This document shows positions 1-6,439 of a DNA stretch of 10,018 bases, in pieces. The position numbers were made by a program, and so were the translations under genes. Position 1 is the stretch's first letter. Each line of letters starts with the position of its first letter. This stretch comes from Pelobacter sp. UBA5610. Its GTDB lineage: Bacteria; Desulfobacterota; Desulfuromonadia; Desulfuromonadales; Syntrophotaleaceae. Where the stretch lies: the NCBI GenBank assembly GCA_002424645.1, contig DIKU01000025.1, positions 1 through 10,018 of the forward strand, in the 5' to 3' direction. The notes below the pieces were generated by a model that was not told where the DNA came from, ran no database searches, and worked only from the letters and a program-made list of their open reading frames with translations.

Positions 1-432
1 CTGGGGGCCGACGATTACATTACCAAGCCTTTCGGGGTTCACGAGCTGCGCGCGCGCATCGCCGCCGTGCTGCGCCGCAGCCGACGGGTGACCGGGGTTT
101 CAGACGGGACCTTGCCCGCCACGATGATTATCGGAGCGGCCAGCGTTGATCGCAAAACCTATCGGGGGCGCCTCGGTGAAAGCACCTTCAGCCTTACCGC
201 CCGCGAGATGAAACTGCTGGAAGCCTTCTATCGTCATCCCGACGAAGCCCTGCCGCGCAATACCCTGCTGAATCTGGCCTGGGGGATCGATTACCAGGGC
301 ACCACCCGTACCCTCGATCAACACATCGCTCAATTGCGTAAAAAAATCGAACCCGATCCGGCCTCGCCGCAGGTCATCACCACGGTCCATGGGGTCGGTT
401 ATCGTTATGTCGCCGGTACCTCGAATCCGTGA
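1..432 (+). CDS. OmpR-family response regulator, C-terminal part (5' end outside window)
   Basis: This is a DNA-binding response regulator of a two-component system, cut by the window edge; 143 residues are visible, read in frame 1 from base 1. The first residues, LGADDYITKPF, are the end of the receiver domain, with the conserved lysine of the T-K-P-F motif at visible residue 9. The phospho-accepting aspartate lies upstream of the window. A linker leads to a winged-helix OmpR/PhoB output domain at about visible residues 47-138: the TAREMKLLEAF helix, the recognition helix TTRTLDQHIAQLRKKI and the wing TTVHGVGYRY. The TGA stop is at 430-432. No histidine kinase follows; the next gene is on the opposite strand, so any partner kinase is upstream or elsewhere. 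The target genes cannot be inferred. Confidence 0.93.
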   Translation: MGADDYITKPFGVHELRARIAAVLRRSRRVTGVSDGTLPATMIIGAASVDRKTYRGRLGESTFSLTAREMKLLEAFYRHPDEALPRNTLLNLAWGIDYQGTTRTLDQHIAQLRKKIEPDPASPQVITTVHGVGYRYVAGTSNP

Positions 433-525
433 ATCGTGTTGCGGCCGCTCCGGAGTTTTACCCCGGATAATTCTCGCCGGCAGAAGGAACGGGGGTCGCG
501 ATCTTTCTGGTTATGCCGCGACAAT

Positions 526-554
526 AAAGCCGGTCTTTGGATAAGACCGGCTTT
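526..554. terminator. Hairpin terminator between convergent genes
   Basis: The arms AAAGCCGGTCTT (526-537) and AAGACCGGCTTT (543-554) form a perfect 12-bp stem around a 5-nt TGGAT loop, flanked by short A and T runs on both sides. It lies between the stop of the plus-strand response regulator (432) and the stop of the minus-strand glutamate synthase-like gene (586). It probably ends transcription from both directions. Confidence 0.85.
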
Positions 555-585
555 TCGCGTATCCGATTGGATATCAGGCTGTTTT

Positions 586-2178
586 TTAACTTTCGAGTAT
601 GCTCAATGCTTCGTCGCGGTAGGCTTCCATCAGATAGGGGATTCCGGTTACCTTGGCGCATTCCTGTGTCAGCGACATGATGTCGCGGCGGCTGATAGCC
701 GGGACGTTAAAACAGCGGGCGCCGGCCATGAACTGCTGAAGTCCGATTCTGATCTTCTGGCAGTAGCTGTAGATGCCCAGAGCGCCGAGGGGCAACGACT
801 CCATTCCTTGCTTGCCGATCTGGTCGGCGACCTCCTCGTAGCAGACAAAAATCTGTTCCTTGGTATTGCCATATTGACTGACGGTTGCCGGCAACTCGTG
901 TTCATCCAGCCATTTGCCGATGTTTTTCCCGACCATGCCGGGGATCATAAGTGCGCGTCCCATGCAAATCGCCTTGACGAAGGGGGCGCCAAGGGCCAGA
1001 GCTTTATATACATGGTCCTCGCTGCTGAACCCGCCGGCAAAGGCGAGATCGGGAACTTTTTCGCCTCTGTCGACAAGCTTCTGGCAGAATTCGACGGCGG
1101 CGGCATGGAGATAGATGCTCGGCATGCCCCATTCTTCCATCATCCGCCAGGGGCTCATGCCGGTGCCGCCGGAGGCTCCGTCGATGGTCAGCAGGTCAAT
1201 TTCGGCCCGGGCTCCCCACTTGATAGCCATGGCCAATTCCCGCAGGCTGTAGGCGCCGGTTTTGAGGGTGATGCGCTTAAATCCAAGTTTGCGCAGACGC
1301 TCCACTTCGGCATGGAACTCTTCTTCATCAATGAAGCCAAGGCGGCTATGGCGCTCGAATTCAATCAAGGAACCGTCATGGAAAGCGGCCTGGAAGATAG
1401 GATTTGAGGGGTCCGGGGTGACGATATAGCCGCGGCGCTGCAATTCGAGGGCCCTTTCCAGGGTTTTGACCTTGATCTCGCCACCGATGCATTTGGCTCC
1501 CTGCCCCCATTTCAGTTCGATGGTTTCCAGACTGTGCTTGTCCATGACATATTCGGCCACACCCAGGCGGGTATCCTCAACGTTAAGCTGAACCAGTATC
1601 TCGCCATAGCCCTGATGATAGCGTCGGTAGGTTTCGATGCGCCGGTCCATGTCCGGGGCCCGTAGGATCTTTTTGTTGCCATCGAGTTCAAGCTCGGGGT
1701 CGATGCCGCAAACGTTCTCACCGCAAACCAGGGTAATGCCGCTGATGGCGGCACCGATGGCGAAATGTTCCCAGTTGTTGCGGGCGATTTCCGTCGATCC
1801 GAGGGCTCCGGTGAATATCGGCACCTTCATTTTGACTTTTTGTTCCCAGCCATAGGCCGTCTCGGTATCGACGGCAGGAAACACAGCGGTGTCGGGACCG
1901 GCGGTCACACCTGCGGGTAATCCCTTGGCTCCGAAAGCGTAGCCCTGAATGTTCAGATGGGAATAATCGACGGGGTATTCTTTGTCGCCCCCGGCGGTGA
2001 TCGCGCCGAAAGGTGCCGGATAGATCAGCTCGCGGCCGCGGAAGGTGGCCTTGAAAACCTCGCAATTACCCCGGCAGCCGTCGATGCAGCGACTGCAAAG
2101 ACCGCTCATGGGGGACACGCTGCGGGAACGATTGGCGCTTTGGGTGGCATCGTCGGCATTTGGTCGTTGCAGATTCAT
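586..2178 (-). CDS. FMN-binding glutamate synthase family protein (stand-alone GltB synthase-like domain)
   Basis: The 530-aa protein matches the FMN-binding central/synthase domain of glutamate synthase, a TIM-barrel flavoprotein fold. Visible motifs are KWGQGAK at 223-229 (counterpart of the KPGQGAKPG signature), IDGASGGTG at 332-340 followed by MSPWRMMEEWGMPS, and the phosphate-binding stretch AGGFSSEDHVYKALALGA at 381-398. It has no N-terminal glutamine amidotransferase domain, and the C-terminal cysteine cluster of canonical GltB is not apparent. Instead there is an N-terminal cysteine motif C28-X2-C31-X3-C35-X3-C39, which could bind an Fe-S cluster or another metal. The start is well supported: AAGGAGG at 2187-2193 lies 8 nt before the ATG. 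The gene sits 71 bp downstream of the HerA-like ATPase gene on the same strand. No GltD-type partner is in view. The true substrate is not known; glutamate synthesis should not be assumed. Family assignment is firm, function is not. Confidence 0.9.
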   Translation of the reverse strand: MNLQRPNADDATQSANRSRSVSPMSGLCSRCIDGCRGNCEVFKATFRGRELIYPAPFGAITAGGDKEYPVDYSHLNIQGYAFGAKGLPAGVTAGPDTAVFPAVDTETAYGWEQKVKMKVPIFTGALGSTEIARNNWEHFAIGAAISGITLVCGENVCGIDPELELDGNKKILRAPDMDRRIETYRRYHQGYGEILVQLNVEDTRLGVAEYVMDKHSLETIELKWGQGAKCIGGEIKVKTLERALELQRRGYIVTPDPSNPIFQAAFHDGSLIEFERHSRLGFIDEEEFHAEVERLRKLGFKRITLKTGAYSLRELAMAIKWGARAEIDLLTIDGASGGTGMSPWRMMEEWGMPSIYLHAAAVEFCQKLVDRGEKVPDLAFAGGFSSEDHVYKALALGAPFVKAICMGRALMIPGMVGKNIGKWLDEHELPATVSQYGNTKEQIFVCYEEVADQIGKQGMESLPLGALGIYSYCQKIRIGLQQFMAGARCFNVPAISRRDIMSLTQECAKVTGIPYLMEAYRDEALSILES

Positions 2179-2186
2179 ATGGCACT

Positions 2187-2193
2187 CCTCCTT
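2187..2193 (-). promoter_or_regulatory. Ribosome binding site of the glutamate synthase-like gene
   Basis: On the minus strand this is AAGGAGG, a near-consensus Shine-Dalgarno sequence, 8 nt upstream of the ATG whose A is at 2178. It fixes the start of that gene. Confidence 0.85.
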
Positions 2194-2249
2194 GCGCTTT
2201 TCGGGTTGGCGGGATGCGATTTGGTCGGCAACAGGTCTTCTGCAAAAAA

Positions 2250-3713
2250 TCAGCGGCGGCCGCCAAAGATAGAGCCGAGAATACCGCGTATGATCTGCCG
2301 CCCAAGTTGGCTGCCGATCGTCCGGGCCGCGCTTTTGATCATGGCCTCGCCGACGCCCTGGCGGCGCGACGCTGCCCTGGGTTGGCTTTTGGCCGGGGCA
2401 GGCTCCGGCACCTGGGCAACGGCAGTCTCGGCCCGTTGTTGCAGCATTTCGTAGGCGGAGTTGCGATCGAGGGTTTGCTCGTAGCGGCCATTGAGGGGGG
2501 AGCGCGCGATGATCTCCTGTCGTTCGTTATCGGTCAACGGGCCGATGCGGGTTTGTGGCGGGCAGATCAGGGTGCGTTCGACGGGCAGGGGGCGGCCTTG
2601 CGGATCGAGGGTCGAGACCAGTGCCTCGCCGATGCCGAGAGCTGTAATGACGCTGGCCGTATCCAGCTGTGGGTTGGGACGGAAGGTGCGGGCTACCGTG
2701 GCCACCGCCTGTTGATCCTTGGGGGTAAAGGCCCGCAAGGCATGCTGGATTTTCATTCCCAGTTGGCCGAGCACGCTCTCGGGGATGTCCAACGGACTCT
2801 GGGTGACAAAAAACACCCCTACTCCCTTGGAGCGAATCAGGCGCACCACCTGTTCGATTTTTTCCGCCAGAGCCTTGGGAGCCTGGGAGAAAAGCAGGTG
2901 TGCCTCGTCAAAAAAGAATACCAGTCGCGGCCTGTCTGCGTCGCCGGCCTCGGGTAGTTGCTCGAACAGTTCCGATAGCAACCACAGCAAGAAGGTCGCG
3001 TAGATGCGGGGCGATTGCGCCACAAGCCGGGTGGCGTCAAGGATGCTGATGACGCCCCGTCCGGAAAAATCGACATGCAGCAAGTCGTTCAGTTGCAGGG
3101 CCGGTTCGCCGAAAAACAGGTTGCCCCCCTGTTCTTCGAGGACCAGCAGTTGGCGTTGGATGGCACCGATGCTCGATGACGAGATGTTGCCGTAGGTCGC
3201 GCGCAAGTCCCGCGCATTGTCGCTCATCCATGTCAGCATGGCGCGCAGGTCCTTCAGATCCAACAATAGCAGGCCCTGGTCATCGGCAATGCGAAAGCAG
3301 GCATACAACACACCGCTCTGGGTGTCATTCAGGTCCAGCAGATTGGTCAGAAGCAGGGGACCCATTTCCGAAACCGTGGTGCGGATGGGGTGGCCGGTCT
3401 GGCCATAGATATCCCAGAACGCCACCGGACAGGCGCTTGGCGCGTAGTCGGGCAGGGGGATCTGGCGCAGACGTTCTTCTATCTTTGGATTCGGGGTTAT
3501 TGCCGCCGCAAGGCCCGACAAATCCCCTTTGATGTCGGCGGCGAATACCGGCACCCCCATGCGGGAATAGCCCTCCGCCAGAATTTGCAGGGTGACGGTT
3601 TTCCCTGTGCCGGTGGCTCCGGCGACAAGTCCATGCCGGTTGCTCATGCTACCTAGTTGTTGAATGGGGATCCCATTGGCAGCGCCGATGATGAGACCTG
3701 CAGTCTGGTTCAT
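2250..3713 (-). CDS. HerA/YjgR-type P-loop ATPase (DUF853 family)
   Basis: This is a 487-aa ATPase of the HerA/FtsK-like superfamily, closest in layout to E. coli YjgR (DUF853). Residues 25-39 contain NRHGLVAGATGTGKT, with Walker A GATGTGKT at 32-39, followed by VFAADIKGDLSGLA. Walker B is VFFFDEAH with D269 and E270, and a conserved VTQSP lies at 303-307. The C-terminus (about 436-487) is a basic, Pro/Ala-rich tail ending in a Gly/Ile-rich stretch typical of the family. The frame is open to 3788. An ATG at 3776 has GGAG 6 nt upstream, and the ATG at 3713 has AAGGA about 10 nt upstream. I chose 3713 because family members begin about 15-20 residues before NRHGL; the extra 21-25 residues show no family resemblance. 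The biological role of YjgR-type proteins is poorly defined. It may share a transcript with the synthase-like gene 71 bp downstream. Confidence 0.9.
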   Translation of the reverse strand: MNQTAGLIIGAANGIPIQQLGSMSNRHGLVAGATGTGKTVTLQILAEGYSRMGVPVFAADIKGDLSGLAAAITPNPKIEERLRQIPLPDYAPSACPVAFWDIYGQTGHPIRTTVSEMGPLLLTNLLDLNDTQSGVLYACFRIADDQGLLLLDLKDLRAMLTWMSDNARDLRATYGNISSSSIGAIQRQLLVLEEQGGNLFFGEPALQLNDLLHVDFSGRGVISILDATRLVAQSPRIYATFLLWLLSELFEQLPEAGDADRPRLVFFFDEAHLLFSQAPKALAEKIEQVVRLIRSKGVGVFFVTQSPLDIPESVLGQLGMKIQHALRAFTPKDQQAVATVARTFRPNPQLDTASVITALGIGEALVSTLDPQGRPLPVERTLICPPQTRIGPLTDNERQEIIARSPLNGRYEQTLDRNSAYEMLQQRAETAVAQVPEPAPAKSQPRAASRRQGVGEAMIKSAARTIGSQLGRQIIRGILGSIFGGRR

Positions 3714-3836
3714 GGTGTGGTGATCCTTGTTCTTGGTTTGAAAAGAAAGCACGGATGAGTTTTTCACTTTTTCCATAGACCACTCCATAAAGGCGTGGCG
3801 TTTGCCGCGTCGCAGGCGGTGTTCTTCATCATGCCG

Positions 3837-3858
3837 CTTGATCCGTGGTCAGATCAAG
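3837..3858. repeat. Short inverted repeat upstream of the ATPase gene
   Basis: CTTGATC (3837-3843) and GATCAAG (3852-3858) are perfect 7-bp arms around an 8-nt spacer. The repeat lies between the stop of the 62-aa gene and the ATPase gene. There is no T-run on either side, so it does not look like a standard terminator. It could be an operator upstream of the ATPase gene or a chance palindrome. Confidence 0.35.
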
Positions 3859-3875
3859 TGAATTTCTTAATATGG

Positions 3876-4064
3876 CTAATGAATCAAGGTTACGTTGTTC
3901 TTTGACCAGGTCTTATGTTCGCCATTGTCCAATTCGACTTCGAAGTATTCATCCGGGCGACAGGCGATAATCCTGCCGATCTGGTGCAGGACGATATGCT
4001 TGACGCGTTTGTCGGTGCCCGCATCAAGAGCTTGGCAGATGTCTGCGAATTCATCGTGACGCAT
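3876..4064 (-). CDS. Small protein of unknown function, 62 aa
   Basis: I do not recognise this protein. It is real by translation signals: AAAGGAG lies 7 nt before the ATG at 4064, and the frame closes with TAG at 3876. The sequence is soluble-looking, with no signal peptide or membrane segment. It has an N-terminal acidic part (MRHDEFADICQALDAG), a central KHIVLHQIGRIIACRPDEYF, and a C-terminal EVELDNGEHKTWSKNNVTLIH whose alternating pattern suggests a small beta-barrel or SH3-like fold (inference). There are two cysteines, C10 and C35, and no metal-binding motif. It lies 54 bp downstream of the lipoprotein gene and about 160 bp upstream of the ATPase gene, all on the same strand. It may be expressed with either, but a palindrome (4091-4103) intervenes on the lipoprotein side. 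Confidence 0.72.
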   Translation of the reverse strand: MRHDEFADICQALDAGTDKRVKHIVLHQIGRIIACRPDEYFEVELDNGEHKTWSKNNVTLIH

Positions 4065-4090
4065 CGATTATCTCCTTTGCAGGATATGGT

Positions 4091-4103
4091 CTTATGCCAT
4101 AAG
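4091..4103. repeat. 13-bp palindrome between the lipoprotein and 62-aa genes
   Basis: CTTATG (4091-4096) and CATAAG (4098-4103) form a perfect palindrome around one C, just upstream of the ribosome binding site of the 62-aa gene. An alternative pairing, TATGG (4085-4089) with CCATA (4097-4101), is also possible. The size fits an operator site, but it is a single copy in this window. Confidence 0.35.
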
Positions 4104-4118
4104 GGGTTACGGGGGAGA

Positions 4119-4538
4119 CTACGGATAAATGTTCTGTACGACATCCAGGATCAGATGGGTTCTTTCGTGCAGCAGCACCATATCGGTGCCGACGACCAGC
4201 CGGACATAGCCGTTCGGTAGGCGCGTTAGCCTGCGGTCGAGATCATGCGGCAGCCGGTAGCCCGAAAGCCCCGGAGGCAATTCGCCATGACGGGCAAGGT
4301 GTTTGCGTAACCCCGGAGGCAACCTCTGTTTTTTGGCCAGACCGGGGGGCAAGGCGCGGTGATAATAATTGTAGATGGAGGCCCGGTCGCGATCGGTAAA
4401 GACCAGGTCCATGCGGGCATCCCTGCTCCGCACAGCGACCCGGGCATAATCAGGATTGGCGACACATGCGGTCATCAGCGGAGCTGCGGCAAAAATCGCT
4501 GCCAGTAGCCAAATAATCGAATCGAAACGCATTTTCAT
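4119..4538 (-). CDS. Lipoprotein with LPPGL repeats, RcnB/CigR-like
   Basis: The 139-aa protein starts with a basic, hydrophobic signal peptide ending in a lipobox, L21-M-T-A-C25, so C25 is the predicted lipidated cysteine of a membrane-anchored envelope protein. Three LPPGL motifs follow at 63-67, 73-77 and 87-91, separated by basic linkers. The C-terminus (about 107-139) reads LPNGYVRLVVGTDMVLLHER and then THLILDVVQNIYP. This order, LPPGL repeats then a hydrophobic domain with VLL-ER-ILDVV, is that of the RcnB-like proteins sometimes annotated as CigR family. RcnB is linked to nickel/cobalt homeostasis and CigR to control of virulence in Salmonella; neither role can be transferred here. The start is supported by GGGAGG 5 nt upstream of the ATG. 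It is the first gene of the minus-strand block. Confidence 0.82.
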   Translation of the reverse strand: MKMRFDSIIWLLAAIFAAAPLMTACVANPDYARVAVRSRDARMDLVFTDRDRASIYNYYHRALPPGLAKKQRLPPGLRKHLARHGELPPGLSGYRLPHDLDRRLTRLPNGYVRLVVGTDMVLLHERTHLILDVVQNIYP

Positions 4539-4652
4539 GGGACCCTCCCGGAAATTGGCGATTACTCTCTATTTTAGCAGAGAATTTTCAGAGTGAGCCG
4601 CGGTGGGATGTTTTTGACTGATTCCAGATAATGACTCTTGCAAAAACCGATT

Positions 4653-4890
4653 AACCACGGAGCTCGTTGAGTTCGCAGAGAAAATCAGTTCGTGTGGCAA
4701 CACATCCTTCGTATTTTCAACGATCCTGTATGGTTTCTGCAAAGCACTTTAAATCTGTTTTTACAAGGATATTCAAGATACACAGGATTAAAAACAAAGC
4801 CCTTGTCGGTGAGATTTTATCCTGAATATCCTGATCCTCCCTGTTCGCTGTGGATTTATTGTTACCGGGGGACTTCGCGCTCTCTGCGGC
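4653..4890. repeat. Nested degenerate inverted-repeat element in a gene-free region
   Basis: The roughly 530 bp between the lipoprotein and MFS starts holds no convincing gene. Instead it has two nested inverted pairs. The outer pair is CGCAGAGA (4674-4681, preceded by AACCACGGAG at 4653-4662) with TCTCTGCG (4881-4888). The inner pair is an imperfect palindrome centred on GGATATTC (4767-4774) and GAATATCC (4824-4831). Each inner arm has a 9-bp periodicity: ACAAGGATA, TTCAAGATA, CACAGGATT on the left and TTTATCCTG, AATATCCTG on the right. Repeats built from ACCACGGAG and CAGGAT units are seen scattered between genes in deltaproteobacterial genomes, so this is probably a decayed copy. The 76-codon plus-strand and 84-codon minus-strand open frames inside it look spurious. 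Confidence 0.55.
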
Positions 4891-5069
4891 AAAAAAGTTC
4901 TTTCCTGGTCCTGGCCTTTTAAATCGTTCAGGTAAACAAACTGTTACCAAACACAGAAGCCGCAAGCCCATCTAGTGGCAGACAATCTATATGCGACGGT
5001 GTATACTGCACCTTTGCTGTGGGTTTACGTTTCACCATTCCTATTACCTTTGCTCACCGGACCCTTTTC

Positions 5070-6281
5070 ATGTCGACACAAACTGTACCCAGACACAATC
5101 TGCGCCTGATTATTCTTCTGCTTGGCGCTTTAACGGCTATCGGGCCGTTGACCATCGATACCTACCTGCCGGCTTTTACCGCCATCGCTGCTGATTTGCA
5201 TACGGATGTGGCAACGGTCGGCTGGTCCATGAGCAGTTATTTCATCGGCATTGCATTCGGGCAACTGGTTTATGGCCCTTTGCTGGATGTTTTCGGGCGC
5301 AAGAGCCCCCTGGTTTTTGGTCTGGTGTTGTACGGAGCGGCCTCTCTGGGCTGCGCCATGAGCGCGAACGTTCAATGGCTCATCGGGTTACGTCTGGTGT
5401 TGGCGCTTGGAGCCTGCGTAGGCATGGTTGCGGCGCGGGCGGTGGTGCGGGACCTTTTTCCCCTCAACGAAACGGCACGGGTTTTTTCAACTCTGATGCT
5501 GGTCATGGGCCTGGCCCCTATCGTGGCCCCAACCCTGGGTGGCATCATCGTTGCCACTGTGGGGTGGCGTTATATCTTTATTTTGCTGGGTATTGTTGCC
5601 GTATTGATGCTGGTCGGTGTGTGGCGGATACTGCCACCCCTTGCCGGTCACGGCAGACGTGACGCTTTACACCCGTACAGGGCCTTGCGCGATTATCTCG
5701 CGGTATTGAAGGTGCCGGGATTTACCTCGCGCATGCTGACCGGCAGCTTTCACATTGCAGGACTGTTTGCCTATCTGACTGCCTCGCCGCTGGTTTTTAT
5801 GGATATTTTCGGCATGTCCGGTCCCCGTTACGGATGGACCATGGGGTGCAATGCCCTGGCGCTGATCGTCGGCAGTCAGGTCAATGCCAGATGCCTGAAA
5901 CGCTTTTCTCTGAGCGGCGTACTGTGGGGCAGCAATCTATTGCTGCTGGCAGCCAGTGCACTGTTTGTCGCGGGTGTACTCTTTACTCCGGTTAACCTCT
6001 GGCTGGTGCTGGCCTTTTCGGCCGTCTACTTGTTCTGCCTGGGCTTTTTGCTGCCGGATATTACCGCCCTGATTATGCACCCGTTTGCGCGGGAACAGGC
6101 CGGAAGCGCTTCGGCGTTGCTGGGTTCGGTGCAGATGTTGGCCGGCGCCGTGGCCGCCGCCCTGGTGAGCCTGGGGTATGACGGCACGATTGCCGTGATG
6201 GCGATAAGCATGCCGGTTTGCGCCTTGGCCAGCGTAGGGCTGTTATGGCGGGAGCGCCGGATGGGATATGCGCAGGTGTAA
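5070..6281 (+). CDS. Bcr/CflA-type MFS drug exporter
   Basis: This is a 403-aa inner-membrane transporter of the major facilitator superfamily, DHA1 / Bcr-CflA group, predicted to expel drugs in exchange for protons. TM1 carries the group signature IGPLTIDTYLPAF with D30. Motif A is GQLVYGPLLDVFGRK at 64-78, a motif-B-like RLVLALGACVGMVAARAVVRD spans 108-128, and motif C-like MLVMGLAPIVAPTLGG lies at 143-158. About 12 hydrophobic segments are visible, with a cytoplasmic loop near 190-215. Length is normal for Bcr (about 400 aa). The frame is open upstream to a GTG at 5019, but I chose the ATG at 5070 because homologues start about 10-15 residues before TM1. No clear Shine-Dalgarno precedes it, which is unusual here. 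A TATACT box lies at 5002-5007 but its -35 is poor. The substrate is unknown. Confidence 0.92.
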   Translation: MSTQTVPRHNLRLIILLLGALTAIGPLTIDTYLPAFTAIAADLHTDVATVGWSMSSYFIGIAFGQLVYGPLLDVFGRKSPLVFGLVLYGAASLGCAMSANVQWLIGLRLVLALGACVGMVAARAVVRDLFPLNETARVFSTLMLVMGLAPIVAPTLGGIIVATVGWRYIFILLGIVAVLMLVGVWRILPPLAGHGRRDALHPYRALRDYLAVLKVPGFTSRMLTGSFHIAGLFAYLTASPLVFMDIFGMSGPRYGWTMGCNALALIVGSQVNARCLKRFSLSGVLWGSNLLLLAASALFVAGVLFTPVNLWLVLAFSAVYLFCLGFLLPDITALIMHPFAREQAGSASALLGSVQMLAGAVAAALVSLGYDGTIAVMAISMPVCALASVGLLWRERRMGYAQV

Positions 6282-6369
6282 TTTGTAATCGTAGACAGTA
6301 CTGCGTTTATGAGGAGTCTTGAATTTTTTTGCTCAGCTGATATGTTAAGCCGTGCGATACAATATTAAT

Positions 6370-6388
6370 CCCTGTCCGACGAACAGGG
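6370..6388 (+). other. Small hairpin in the leader of the GAPDH gene
   Basis: CCCTGT (6370-6375) pairs with ACAGGG (6383-6388) around a 7-nt loop, about 50 nt upstream of the GAPDH start. A TACAAT box at 6358-6363 could be the -10 of the gene's promoter, although no good -35 is seen. The hairpin would then lie in the 5' leader. There is no T-run right after it, so it does not look like a strong terminator for the MFS gene. Confidence 0.3.
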
Positions 6389-6439
6389 GTGCGCGCCTGT
6401 TTTGTTTCCGCATAATAACCAGTGAACCCAGGAGGAATC

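Noticed and set aside
436..1407. 323-codon plus-strand open frame
   Set aside because: It runs antisense through the glutamate synthase-like gene, whose family motifs are clear on the minus strand.
2160..2957. 265-codon plus-strand open frame
   Set aside because: It is a shadow of the HerA-like ATPase gene on the other strand and shows no family motif.
4692..4922. 76-codon plus-strand open frame
   Set aside because: It lies inside the degenerate palindromic repeat, has no ribosome site and has no protein-like features.
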